Source: Chondrus crispus (lineage: Eukaryota > Rhodophyta > Florideophyceae > Gigartinales > Gigartinaceae). Taken from it: 64,000 nucleotides of DNA. The stretch lies in NCBI RefSeq assembly GCF_000350225.1, contig NW_005179169.1, positions 362,328 through 426,327 of the forward strand. Direction: 5' to 3'. A program made the position numbers and the translations under genes. The notes beneath the pieces were generated by a model. That model worked only from the letters and a program-made list of their open reading frames with translations, had not been told where the DNA came from and searched no databases. Shown here one piece after another: positions 9,632 through 20,818 of this stretch (the first letter of the stretch is position 1; each line of letters begins with the position of its first letter).

Positions 9632-10395
9632 TACATTTCCAAGGCATGGATAGTATCGGTTGGAAGACAGTTCAGGACCAGTGCAAGAGGCTTCAGGATC
9701 AGTATGATAAAAATGACTCAGACAATCAGAGATTGTCCGGAGTCGGTGGAGGGGAGATCGGGGAGTTGGCTGACCTCCTCATGAACTGGAGAGAGGCTCG
9801 GGATGACTGGGATTCGCGAAAAAAATCCATGAAGTTGGTTGAAAAAAGAAGGAAGAAGACAAATAACGCATGGGCCGTGCCCTGACGGCGTCTGCCCGGA
9901 AGCGGAAGTCCACCAAAGACTCAGGGACAGAAGATGGGAGCTGCAATGATGGTACTGGCGCCATAGTATTCGACGAAATAGAGAGCGAAGCGTACGGTGG
10001 TAGCACGAATGGAAGTGCGAAAGAGAAAAGGAAGAAAAATAGAATAGGATATGAGGCTGACGATGGCCTTGAGGCATTCGGAGAACATATGAGGGACGCC
10101 GACCTTGCCAAGATCTCGTTAGAGCGAGAACGCCTTCACTTTGATCGCCGCATGGCAGAGTGCAGTAGGGAGGAACGTGCGCAGGAGCGACTCAAGCGGC
10201 AGATGGAAAGGGAAGAGGAAAGGCGAGAGCGTCACGAAGAGCGCATTGAACAGCAGAAGCCTGAGGTAGAGAAGTTTAGGGCTCTCATAGAGGCAATGGC
10301 AAAAAAGTAGAGACCCAATTCTTTAGTTACATGGCGATTAGTTCGGCATGTCGTCATTAAAACACATGCACCCTTCTTCCTACCGCTGCGCATCC

Positions 10396-11282
10396 TCATC
10401 CTGTCGTCGGACACGGGCGGTGGTCACCGTGCGTCAGCTCAAGCCCTGCGAGCGGGCTTCCTCGCCTTTTGTTCTCCCACAACTGCGATAGGCCCCTGAT
10501 GTGCCCGTAAACACCAACAGCATGAGACTTCTCCCAGTGAAGATAAGCTGGTGACGAATGCATCATGCACGTGGGAAGCGAGTTGAGGCTCGAGGCAATC
10601 ATGCCTTCGTCCTGGATGGGCGGAAGGTTGTCGATTACAGCGACGGCGCGCAGAGCGCAGCGGGCGCATAGGTCGAGCTTGTAACGGGAAATGCGCAGCG
10701 TAGTGTGCGAGCGGAACGCAAGGCTGCAGGCGTGGCAGGAGGTCGAGGGCCGTGGGCGGGGGCGCGGCGCAGAGCACACAATGACGTCCTTGGGTTCGTC
10801 GCCGAAATCCATGAGCTCCGGTTGCGCCTACACGTAGATGACAGGCGTCAGTAGTGGCGCGGCGAGGGTGGTGTCGACGTCAACTGGATCAAAGTCGACG
10901 TCAACGGGCGCGGCGTGGAGGATGTGCGGGAGGGTGTATGGCTGGTGGGTGTGTGACGGCTCTCCGCGGAAGGTGGAGTTGGCGAATGGTTAGGGGACAG
11001 CGTGGCACTCTGCGACGTCGAGGTCGACGTTGACGCTGATGGGCGCTCGCTCTGACTGGTAGACGAAGGCGGCAGAGACGATCTCGATTTCGTCGTCGTC
11101 CGGGCTGAGACGGGCGAGTCGCAAGTCTCGGACGGTGACGTAATCTTTGGACAGGGGGCGGTCGGGTCGGATTAGAGGTCAACTATGACCAGCGTGGCGG
11201 CCGCCGGCTTGGACACGGAGGTCGCGATGGCGAGGAGTGAGTGGACGATGTCGGCGACTGCAGGCGGCGTGGAGGCCGACAT
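10396..11282 (-). pseudogene. Host-type gene remnant with CxxC-x19-CxxC motif, two in-frame stops
   Basis: One minus-strand frame has host-like composition over almost 900 bp. It starts near ATG 11282 (MSASTPPAVADIVHSLLAIA), changes frame by one base near 11170, continues as RPLSKDYVTVRDLRLARLSP and VSAAFVYQSERAPISVNVDL, passes stops near 10996 and 10830, and ends with MDFGDEPKDVIVCSAP, a CHAC...CARC pair 19 residues apart and a 70-residue tail. The zinc-ribbon spacing recalls Sec23/Sec24-like proteins but nothing else confirms it. Either a pseudogene or a gene whose stops are spliced out or read through. Tandem GTCGACGTCAA words at 10871-10905 fall in it. Confidence 0.5.
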
Positions 11283-11510
11283 GACGGCTGGCAGGAGGGA
11301 ATTTGGAGAGACAGGGGAGGAGGAACGGGGTCTGGGTGGACGGAGGAAGGGGATAGATGGAGGCATTAGCGAAGGGAGAGACTGAGCAGGAGCGAGGTGG
11401 CAGTGGTCACGCAAGCGCGTTTCCAGGAAGGAACTGGGGAGGGGTAGTCTTGCACGTCTTGTCTACCGGCTGACGGGGACATACGCGCCGTGACAGCGGT
11501 GACATTAACA

Positions 11511-11666
11511 GGTTTGGAGTGCAGACATACTGGATGTCTGCACTGTTAAAAAGTATCGCACTGTAGCGCAGACATATCCGGGCGACAAAATTTACTCAAC
11601 CATTCTCCTTGCAGTACCCAACTTTACCCTTCACCTTCGCGCTCGAGCGCGAAGGGAGATCTCCCT
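11511..11666. repeat. Palindrome cluster downstream of the tyrosine recombinase gene
   Basis: Three structures follow each other: 11-bp perfect arms 11518-11528 and 11534-11544 with a 5-nt loop, a perfect 22-bp palindrome at 11634-11655 (centre GCTCGAGC) and GGGAGATCTCCC at 11655-11666. The words TGTCTGCACT (11535) and GGCGACAA (11581) recur in the cluster at 13617-13734 on the other side of the recombinase gene. 11283-11510 shows no gene. Confidence 0.75.
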
Positions 11667-11719
11667 TTTCGCTCTCCCTTCCCAACCCTCCGATCTAAAG
11701 GCCATGCTCAATACTACCG

Positions 11720-13341
11720 TTAGTGGTTATTCACATGAATTGTGAAGACACCACCGCTAATATTCTTCACGCCCGACAGCAGGCGCAAGTTATTATCCTC
11801 TGTAGTACTATTCTCTTGCGACACCGCTTGTTCCTGACTGTCACTTGCTATGTTCTGCTTTCTATCAAGCCCACCGTTCCCTCCGCATACAGCCCCTAAC
11901 TTCTGTCGCTTTGAATCTGAGTCCTTCAACGTTTCTCGTCCCTGATCGTCCCTTAAACTATTTTCCTTTCCATCCGGGGCGTCGTGCCTTCCACACACAG
12001 CCTCCACGTTTTCCTTTTTCGGCTCCGAGTCCCCAAAAATTGCAGCTTGTTGCTGCATACCTAGAGCGCCCCTTAGGTTATGGTAATTTTTCAGGGATGT
12101 TAGATCACGGTGGCCAGTCCGCATCAACACATTCACATCGTTTTGACCATCCTCAAACAGTAAAGTCACAACAGACCCCCTCAACCCATGGAGGGTCATT
12201 CCTCGCTTCAGTCCACTTCCTGTGATTCCCTCATGCTCACATACTCTCCCTACGATGCGCGAGAACGCATTACGACCGAGATGCTGGCGTTTGAAACACT
12301 TTTCAATGTTGTTGCACGTGCATTGACCCCCGTAAAAAACCTGTCGCTGCCGAAATTCATCGCACTGCGAACGCGCATGTAGTCTTCGATATCCTCGAAA
12401 ATTTTTAGCTTTCCATCTAAACAGTTCCGGTTCCATACACAAACCTCCTGAGGCTTGTCCTTTACAGCCTTCCAACCTCCCATCGCTGTTTTCGAGGCAC
12501 TAACGCGGCTTCCAATCACTCCGCAAATTTTCCATACCCCTTCGGCCCCACAGGTTATCTTCTGCACCTGGCCAGTTGTTAAGTTCACCAACGCACAAGG
12601 ACGCATTGCTGTAATTAATGCGATTCCAAATACTAGACGCGCTTGAAACCCCAGCGGAGTTGAGCGGTCGAGCAGAGGCGACTCGTACAGCTTTAGGACG
12701 TCCTCCTTTGATAGCACATTGTGGCTCTCTGCCACAACTCCTTTAGATTGCTGGTAGCTGAATTTGTTGTCCGAAACAGCCATCAGTCCATCTGTTGGAC
12801 TGGTAAAAATCTTTCCTTCCAGCACCTTGAGATCATAACCCCACTCTGATTTAAATGCTCTTTGCAGCCCTAAAATATAACCCCTCATAGTGACGGGCTT
12901 AATCTCGTCGCCAGACGTAGACCGATAGTTGACCGAAAATTCAATCAAATAGAATCGTACTGTTTGCAGCTGCTGAACGGTCCAAGCGGTGTGACCAGCT
13001 GGTAGATGCCCGTAATCCCCATTGGAAAAAACAGCTTTTCGTGTCTCAAAAAGTTCCCAGTCTAAGCGAGCCTCACCAGTAAGAATGTAGTCGCGGAGGT
13101 GCTCTTTGCCCTTAAATGCAGCTTCAACGATGCCCGGGGAGGAAGAGATAAATCGAGCGAGCGCCCGAAGAGAGGAAATGTTGGCTCGTGCCGTGTTGGC
13201 AGGAACTCGCTTTCCGAGGAAGCTCTCCGCTGCCTTCGAATGTCGACGAGATGTAGATTGGGGTGCTTCGGGGATGATAGGATCTAGGGCAGTCGACACT
13301 GGAGATGGGGTCCCGGGAACAGAATGAGGAGAGGAAGTCAT
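11720..13341 (-). mobile_element. Crypton-like tyrosine recombinase gene
   Basis: The reading starts at ATG 13341 (MTSSPHSVPGTPSPVST), with a Ser/Pro-rich leader, then an N-terminal core-binding region (SSLRALARFISSS, GYILGLQRAFKSEWGYDL) and a catalytic domain. The first catalytic Arg sits in ITAMRPCALVNLT, the HxxR box in LHGLRGSVVTLL, the second His in RTGHRDLTS and the Tyr nucleophile in SLKNYHNLRG. Together these form the R-HxxR-H-Y set. The pattern is that of Crypton/DUF3504 recombinases. The frame changes once near 12310 (the frame ending at 12250 gives way to the one that ends at 11720), by either a frameshift or a small intron. A hydrophilic tail of about 110 residues with a short repeat (EAVCGRHD..., GAVCGGNG...) follows. 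No reverse transcriptase is adjacent, so a DIRS/Ngaro retroelement is less likely. Confidence 0.78.
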
Positions 13342-13616
13342 GCTGCGGGGTTGTGCGGCGTTGATTGAGGAGTGAGGGGTGAGGGGTAGATGTCGTGTGC
13401 GAAGGGGTGTGCGACGGGGAGGAGTGTGCGAGGGGGAGTGTTGTGCGAAGGGGTGTTTGAGAGGGAGGGGTGTGCGAGGGGGAGGGGCGTTGACGGAGAG
13501 AGAAAGAATGAAATCGACGGCGGCGGCGATGCCCATGTAGGTGTGTCCTGCCCATACGTGGCAAGGCATTTTATGATAAATTAAACTGGATCACTGTCAG
13601 CCGATAGACAAGCATA

Positions 13617-13734
13617 TTGTCGCCTCGATCCCATCGTCCAGACACGCTGTGCGTCGTGCGATATGAGGCCCTCGGCAAGCCTCGGTGCTCATATCTGCAC
13701 TCGGCGCGTGTCTGCACTCGAATCGAGGCGACAA
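13617..13734. repeat. 118-bp fold-back, nested inverted arms
   Basis: Perfect 13-bp outer arms TTGTCGCCTCGAT (13617-13629) and ATCGAGGCGACAA (13722-13734) enclose CAGACACGC / GCGTGTCTG (13639-13647, 13706-13714) and ATATGAG / CTCATAT (13661-13667, 13688-13694). The whole piece can fold into one long hairpin. It could be a small fold-back element, a structured RNA or a recombinase site; see the findings. 13735-14058 shows no gene. Confidence 0.8.
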
Positions 13735-14058
13735 CCCCTACATGTCGCATGACAGGCGGGATGCACTCAAGTTGCTATTCTTTGACATGGCACACTTGTA
13801 GCCCGCAACGTTTTCGCCAAATTGTTTTCGCCACTTTTCGCCCTTCTTCCCCATTTTTAATTTTTAATAATTTAAATGATTACTTTAATTCTTTTAAATG
13901 AAACAATTAAAATAAAATGTGCTCCGCACCCCCATTGGCTGTTCCAGATATTACTATCACTCATCTTCGACGTCACCTTCTCCCATTCAGCTCATCACCC
14001 ATCGTTCCCTTCACGCCTTTCGCCATCTCCTCCCACATCCGCACCGCTCCCCTTCACC

Positions 14059-14735
14059 ATGCTCCCCTTCTCCATGCAAGCCTTCGTCCCATCCGTCCCC
14101 GTCCTTCCGCCGGGCGCCATCCGCCATTCGTCCCTCGCCCCTTCAATCATGCTCCCGCACGGCAAACGCATGACGCTCCCCCGACGCTCCCCCATTCCGC
14201 CGGCCCGCGACCTCGTCCGCCACCACCCCCGCCGCGGCCACCCCCGCCTCCATCCTGCACCTGCAGAACGGCTCCGACGTGCGCGGCGTCGGCTCCCACC
14301 TGCAACCCGCCAGGCCTGTCACGCTCACGCCCGCGGCTGCGGCCTACACCGCGCGCGCATTTGTCAGGTCCGGTGCCGTGGGGCGCGCCGCCCTGCGACC
14401 CAGCTGCGTGTCTCCCTGACAAGGGACTCGCGTATCTTCGGTCTCGAGCTTCGGCGCGCCGCCACTGCAGGCGTAGCTACCGTCTGCGCACAGGATACCG
14501 ATATCGATCAGGGCAAGGACTTGTCGATACGGTCAGTGCGGCTGCACGAAGATCTGAAGCACTGGTTGTCGGCGGATTCGAAGAGCGTCAAGGTATGGAA
14601 TCGCAACACGGGGGTGAATTTAGTGGCGATAGAACCGGATGAGGACATCAACTATTTGTGCGTGGTGGGAAACTCCGTAGTGATGTGCGCTGACTTGGGC
14701 GTTGTTTTTGACAATGATGCTGACCGCTCGGTCAG
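14059..14735 (+). pseudogene. Chimera of plastid phosphoglucomutase N-terminus and NOL10 WD fragment
   Basis: From ATG 14059 a transit-like leader (MQAFVPSVPVLPPGAIRHSS) runs into, in the next frame, ILHLQNGSDVRGV and PVTLTPAAAAYTARAFV, the start of alpha-phosphohexomutases. Back in the first frame comes LRVSLTRDSRIFGLELRRAA, the family's substrate-phosphate region. The mutase match stops near 14500 and is followed directly by a piece of the nucleolar WD-repeat protein NOL10: SIRSVRLHEDLKHWLSADSK, VKVWNRNTG and AIEPDEDINYLCVVGNS. It ends near 14738. Two unrelated host genes are therefore joined, both truncated, with at least one frame change in the mutase part. Capture by a transposon or illegitimate joining are both possible. 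Confidence 0.7.
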
Positions 14736-14739
14736 CTGA

Positions 14740-15205
14740 AGTATGAAGCCAAACGTAAACCGACCGGGGCCTGTCCTGACCCATCCCGCTCCCCCCGTCC
14801 GTCCATCCGAATCGCGTCACTAACCGTCAAACCCCTGCCTCCCACGCACCTTGTCCAAGCCTACTCCCGTGACCAGGCCCAAGTCATTTCGGGTCACTAC
14901 GAGGGCGCAGTGGTAGGCTTTCTCTGTTGAAGATATCAACTCTGCTGGCTGTCAACCTCCACTCGCCGCCAACCTCCGCTCGCTGCCCGTTTTCTCTCGC
15001 TGCCAGCCCCCAATTGCTCCAACCCTCTGCTTGTTCCATACCTGACCTCGCTCCACTCTGATGGAATGTGACACCCACTAGTTTTTGTGAGTCACGTACG
15101 TCTTGAGATCGGGAGGCGGGCAGTCAAAATAGGTAGAAATTTGGTTCGGGTATAGACAGTTGCGAACGTTCGATAGTAAAATTGTCGCGAGGTACATCAT
15201 ACCTA
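14740..15205. other. No gene seen
   Basis: About 470 bp between the chimera and the Harbinger remnant. I see no coding pattern or repeat in it. Confidence 0.5.
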
Positions 15206-15209
15206 CAGG

Positions 15210-16262
15210 TCATTCGCAAACCTTTATCTTCCGTTTAAAATCGTTGGTGGGGAACTGCATCTTCACCTCTTTGAAAACCCAGTCCACACTAATTCGTACA
15301 GAAGACATTGCTCTATTAAACGCAATCTGAGCATGAGATACATTCGAGCCCTGAAATGGCACATCAATGAACCATCTTTGATTGTAGCCCGAGTCGCCAT
15401 AAATGCAGTACCTCTTTCCTTCCACAGAAAGAACCCGCGGTAGAATTTCGTCCATCCTGCTGCGCACATATAACGTCCAATCGTGACGGAGACCTTCCAG
15501 TGGTCCATGTAAGTGCTGAATCAGACCATCTGGAGTGGTCACAGCTTGGTACTTGATCGCATGCTTTCGCTTATGCCCGTTGTAAGCGACACGCTGGGCA
15601 AGGCTTCGGTTGGTCGTGCAATGCCTAACACGGTCCTATCTATAAACTCAACACAATTAGAAAGAGCCTTCCCCTTTTGGTGAATGCCACGTGCGTAAAG
15701 TTCTGCCTTATCAGCAATAAACTGTTGACTGATGTCTTCCGTGACAAGGTGCTTCCGAGCATTCAAAAAGTGCTCTATAGCCTCCCAAAATATCTCTGAT
15801 AGCTGCGCACCATGCTTTCGGAATAGTTCTTCGAGATCTTTCCACCTAGCTGGCGTCGCTATACGGCGTAGAACTACACACGTTGCTAAAATAGGAGTGA
15901 GGCGGTAACGGTTTCTCGTAGTTCTGAGTTTCGTTGGTGGCCAGCCCATGACCGAAACTAAATAAGCAATGTGGGCCTTTTTCAAACCGGAAGTGATTTA
16001 GGCAGTCTAGGTTAGTGAAGATGTTGAAGTTAAAAGTGAAATTTAGTTCTGAAATGCGGGTTTTTCTCATCATGCTGTAGTGATAGTCATTTAGAGCATG
16101 TGAGAATTTCATCGCCAAGGTGACGTTTGTTTTGGTGTCACAGAATGCTGAGTCAGCAAATGTGGATCGTCTGCGAACAGATTGGCAGAACGCTATTTGC
16201 GAAAGGACTTTTTGATGTCTTAACAAAGACGTGCGATGGTCCTTTTGCCTCCCCCGACCCAT
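15210..16262 (-). pseudogene. PIF/Harbinger transposase remnant
   Basis: Starts near ATG 16262 (MGRGRQKDHRTSLLRHQK). After one frame change near 15980 it reads FEKAHIAYLVSVMGWPP, then RRIATPARWKDLEELFRKHG (the Harbinger N-terminal helical region) and the first catalytic Asp in FIDRTVLGIARP. A second frame change near 15540 leads to PDGLIQHLHGPLEGLRHDW and the second Asp in YGDSGYN. The third acidic position reads SVDWVFKEVK, where Harbinger enzymes have Glu, so this residue is probably mutated. The enzyme is inactive. From 16300 to 16500 the sequence is AT-rich with repeated TTTCAGAA words. Confidence 0.8.
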
Positions 16263-17744
16263 CGTGCAATTGCAGGCTACTTCGGTCGCCACCGTTGCGA
16301 CGATGATCGCAGTGTACAGTGTTTAGTAATACTGCATGCCCTTTCCTTCTAATACTACCGCCTACGAAAGTCTACGTATTGCGTAAACGTTTTAGAAAAG
16401 TGTTTTCGAATTTTTCAGAAATGGATTTCAGCAATTGAGGTTTCAGAATTTCTGCATTTGTATTTCTGAAATTCTCCTTTCCGCAAGCTCTGTAATGTGT
16501 ACGCGTCTCCGTACACGCTGTCCTTCGAAGGGTAGCGTGTAGAGGGGTGAAACTCCCCGGAGAATAGCGAGTGGCTGTAATTACTATCAGCCAACCTAGA
16601 GTACCTTCTCTCGCAGCCTCCCTGCTCCGTAGTACTTAGTACGCCAGCGGGAGACTCCCGTCGACCCCCTTCTCCTGGCTATGTCAATTTCTCTTGCTTG
16701 AGAAATTCCCCTCGGCCTAGAAGGTGACATATTCGAGTAAGTACAAGCCGAGTACTTTGGAGCTATGAGCGTGCAACCCGAACAACCCGCCGATATCGGC
16801 GCCCCGGTGCGCTTGGCCAAGGAATGGAAACACGTAAGCGCTGCTGGCGTTTTGACCGACGCGGGACTATCAACTCTGAAAGTGTCTGAGGATCAGAGCG
16901 AGGACGCTCCGGGCATGACAAGGAAAACTGTCCTTGGCTGAAAAATCTATCCGAGCCGCCCTCGAGGTACTGTCGATGCGCGCGCAGTATTGCAGGGACA
17001 TGACCGACCAATGAGGCGAGGCAGGCCGCCATATATCATTCCTCGTGGAACAGAGGCACGACGCTGTGTTCTCATATTCCTACAAGTCCGCCCGCGAGGC
17101 GCTCACTTCGAAGTTGGAAATCCAGGCAGCAAAGATGATTGCCAGGGCCAGGTTAGAGAAGACTACTGGTATGAAGAACGCTGGACTCTCCGCCGCGGAT
17201 AGGTCCAGCCCGGATTAATGTGCCTACAAAGGGATGTAAACGCTATAGCGTTTTTGTATACAAAGGGCAAAGGGGGAGCACCTTCGTGGCGGGAGAAGGC
17301 TCTTAGGGCGGACGCTTGGCATTCGGAGTTACAAGTCAACGAGTAAATTGCCCGTCAGATCCGGTACGGAAAATTGGACATGCCGACGGTGCCCTTCGAG
17401 GACGGTACTGTCCTCACCAAGGTCCCTCAGACGGCGAAAGACAGGCGGTTTGCCAAGGAGCACCTGGCAAGCGGTTGTTGGGAGAGGATGTACCAAGAAT
17501 TAGGGTTTCAGGAGGCCGAGGCCCTTGCGAAAGGGGGTAGGATGATCTCGTCAGCCTTCACAGTATGACAGGGCGAGGGCGAGGGCAGCAAGGGGGATTT
17601 GTAATTAATTTCAAGCGGCAGAGCAAAAACTGGCCCAAGAGTACAGTCGAGATGTATACATTACAGTCCTTCGCGTGTCAGCTGCACGGAGGGGATGTGC
17701 TGATGTCCTGGGATATCAAAAATGGGTACCGCCACTTTTATCTC

Positions 17745-18863
17745 TGTGGTGCAATGCGCCTGGTAGGCAGTGGGCAAGGTCGAAGACCCTCACGGCCCGA
17801 AAACAAACAAACAAACGAAACAACCAAAGCGGCCGGCGGCGCAATGCCACGGAGTTTTCGGAGCTCCCTTTCCCTTTATGCGGGCTTCCGGCCCGCGGTA
17901 GCTCGAATCCCTAAAAGGGGGGGCAAGGGAAGAAAAGCCCGGCCCGGGATTATAGGTGTGGTAAAGACTTGAAAAGGCAAATGCTCGACGAGTGCGGGGT
18001 TTCTAGGCAGACCGAACCCGCTGGGTCGTAAATCCAATGCTCGTGGGGCGCCTTGATACCTTGTACCCTTGGTAAGGTCTTCGACGGGGACGTCGCAACG
18101 TAGCCCGTCGGGAAAGAAGAAAACGTAGCAGCGCTACACCGTCGTACTGCCCGATGGCAAAGTACTCACACCAGATCGGTCGCAACCAGATTCTGATGGA
18201 ACCAACGCTATCGTATATATAGGAGATAAGATCTTCGTCGAAGACGTCGTCGCAACAGCCTCCGACAGAACAGACACAATAGCAGCGCTATACCTTCGTA
18301 CTGCCCGATGGCAAAATACCAACACCGGATCGGTGGCAACCAGATTCCGATGGAACCAACTCTGAGAAAAGCACCACTGGTGCACCAACACAGAAGCCCG
18401 ATAGCTAATGACGTCACGTTGCGGATCGCAATCCTACAAGGTGGGACCACCTCAAGACTAAGAGAAATTAGGATAGATAAATAAAAGAAAAAGAAAGGGG
18501 ACCGCAGAGCGCTGAAGGACGCCGTAGGCTTAGGCAAAAGGGAGCGTCTTGGTAGAGACGGACTTCGACCAAAGCGACATTCAACTCCGGCAACTCGGGT
18601 TACCTTTACTGACCTCGTGGTCAGCGGGATAAGGTATATATCGCCCCGCCGGAGCCACTACAGTAGCTCGCGGCACTAGATCCTAGATGTAATCTAATGT
18701 CAGCCAAATTAATACTGACTAATTAACTAAATAAAATTAAGAAACTAAAATAGAAACTGTGCAAATACTCACACGTGTGTCCCCCAATCCCAGACTACAG
18801 TATTCACATCCAACTTTGTTTCTTTTCCCTTCACCGCCTTGTGCAACCCCTTATTGCACTACA
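17745..18863 (-). mobile_element. Solo LTR, family B, inside the DIRS-like fossil
   Basis: The piece has TG...CA ends with inverted termini (TGTGGTGCAAT at 17745 and the complement of TGTAGTGCAAT ending at 18863). The 5-bp target duplication ATCTC is perfect (17740-17744 and 18864-18868). It is homologous over its length to 43621-44663, in opposite orientation, including a TATATA box region and two diverged internal tandem units. No internal retroelement genes remain, so it is a solo LTR. Confidence 0.88.
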
Positions 18864-19363
18864 ATCTCCATCCTCGCATGAGAGACCCTTTCGCCTTCCG
18901 ATACATCGGTCGGTACTACCGTTGCTACGCGCTTCCGTTCGGCTAAGGGCGCTCTGTGTTGTGGTTCACCAAGCTGCTCTATCCTCCGGTGAAGCACTTG
19001 AGGGAGCGCCTCGGGTACCACATCCTGCCGTACATTGACGACTTTGCCTGTGCGCCGTCGCCGCTGGGGAGGACATCGACAAGACGAGACTGCGGGCGCG
19101 CTGGAAGGACACTTTTAAGGCTGTTTGCAAGGTTGGGGCTCGTCCGAGACTTGGGGAAAGGATGCTGGGAAGTGGCAACTACGTTGGAACATTTGGGTTG
19201 CGTGGTGGATACCGTCGCGATCTGAGTATTCGCCTCCGGCAGCAAGGTGTCCCGCCTGCGTCTGCTCGCCAAGCAGCTCCTCTTGTCCGCCCAAAGGAAC
19301 CGCAGGTGGGTATCGTTGAACAAGCTGCGGCATTTTTGCGGAGCAGCTGCGTCGGTTACGATG

Positions 19364-19424
19364 GCCATGTCGAAGTAGAGGCTTTGGATGTAGCCTACAT
19401 CCAAAGCCTCTACTTCGACATGGC
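19364..19424. repeat. Perfect 30-bp-arm palindrome, 1-nt spacer
   Basis: 19364-19393 is repeated exactly in inverted form at 19395-19424 around a single C. It lies in the RNase H-like part of the DIRS-like fossil. Such a structure is likely a later inverted duplication, since the right half reads like the family sequence. Confidence 0.95.
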
Positions 19425-20818
19425 ACTGTCTGGGCTCCTCGTGGAGCGCGAGGAGCGACGTCAAATTCGGACGGCTGCGTCGCGGGCCGACCTTGTGAGG
19501 CCCAGACGCTGCCAGGGTTCCAAGCAGCAGTCCTGAGGCAGATCATGGAATGTGGGCTGTCTGCCGAGGACGTGGATACGGTGGGCTATTGTGCTACAGT
19601 AGTTATGCGGCGCTTTTGCTGTAATTACGGAAGATAGACGCAATTTGTAAGAACTGGCAATCTTTTATTGTGAGACTAGATCTTACCCAATCAATCCACG
19701 GAACTTTCGCTTTCTGCGTCGTCTTGGCTGTCTGAGAGCGGTGACGCGTCGTTGCATTTTTCCTCCTCGTCCTGCCTGTGTGCCTCTTGCTCTTCCAGCA
19801 TTTCAAGCTCTGACGCAGCATATGGAACAGACGATCGGGACGGCATATTGAAAATGTTGTTTGCCCTACCAAAAGTAATTGTTGGAACAGAGAGCGTGTG
19901 TCCGGTAGTTAATCACACTGTGAACTGGATTACAAAAAGATGTGCGTACCCAAAAGAGTATGGGTCTATGACGAAAAGGCGGGCGTTTGGATTCCAAGGT
20001 ATGCAGCAAGGAATTATGAATGTCTGCGCAATCACTTGGTGTAATTTAAGGAAAGGGAATCTTTTTGTAGGCTAGTCAGTAACAACAAGAATGCATGACT
20101 GCCCACCGGCATCTGTGCAATTAATCCCAATCTTGGACTTTTAGGCGTCAATTTGCGTTTGACCCATTTCAAGGCCGCAGTTTTCTCTTAAATCTTTCGA
20201 AACCCTGGTGCTATCAACGGAGAAAATAGTTATTCTACGGGACAACCCACAGATGCTCTGCCCGCATAGTGATGTTTGCATTTGTCCTTCAGTGCCAGTC
20301 CGTGTCTGTCTCCTATCTGAAAGACGGCGACATCACCATAACTCGGAGGGAGTGATTGCTGTGATTAAATCACCGGAAAGGCAAATCTCTGTCTCGACCT
20401 CTACGCCTTTCCGTTCCAACCAACCGCAACCCCGTCTGGACCTCTACTGATTCTCCAAACGCATTGCTTTCCAAATAGCGCTCCTTGCGTCCCACCAATC
20501 TAGGTTTCTTTAATCTCCGACGTGGACAAAAGCTCTTCACTGCCGATCTCGGCGTCGCCGTCTGGTTACTACTTCGCATCGCACAGCGCTCGTATCGGTG
20601 GTTTCACCGAGTTGCTTGTCCTCCAGTTCGGTCGCGAATGGATTATGACCCGTCTGGATTGGGGATCGCGGAACTAGTTTTCAGTTTACTTTGATACCCG
20701 AATTGTGGTCACCACCGGTTCGAAGTTCTTCTTTGCGCATAGGGAGCCGCATGTCTAGCGCTCTCCGTGTATCTCCTACCGCTTCTTTGTTTGCGCCTTC
20801 GCGTCTCTGTACACGTTT

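Larger units (their letters stand above)
7159..10310 (+). pseudogene. Myb/SANT-like coiled-coil protein gene, split by a pogo-type transposon
   Basis: The N-terminal part (7159-7345) holds a Myb/SANT-like helix pattern beginning FTAQQDLAIVRQVAA. The rest resumes at 9634 with GWKTVQDQCKRLQDQYDKN and the marker QRLSGVGGGEIGEL, then a charged coiled coil rich in Glu/Arg to 10310. The two parts are in the same frame on either side of the 2.28-kb element at 7348-9631 with one copy of its TA duplication counted, so the gene was continuous before the insertion. A second defect is a frame change near 9875-9885, where the frame ending at 9885 hands over to the one that ends at 10310. Proteins of this build are DNA-binding and are common partners of transposases, but this one could equally be a domesticated host gene. 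Exact function unknown. Confidence 0.7.
16537..19600 (+). mobile_element. DIRS-like (YR-type) retrotransposon fossil
   Basis: A broken element. A Gag-like start is seen near 16765 and a reverse transcriptase with DIRS/pararetrovirus-like wording follows, including DVLMSWDIKNGYRHFYL near 17690 and GYHILPYIDDF near 19030, then an RNase H-like stretch to about 19540. No recombinase gene was recognised. It carries many disabling changes and looks old. A 1.1-kb solo LTR interrupts the reverse transcriptase (17745-18863). The leader 16537-16700 recurs at 20819-20980 in the same orientation. Confidence 0.65.

Noticed and set aside
11720-13341. DIRS/Ngaro retroelement as the source of the tyrosine recombinase
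   Set aside because: No reverse transcriptase lies within several kb in a fitting orientation; the DIRS-like fossil at 16.5 kb is on the other strand and separated by a Harbinger remnant.
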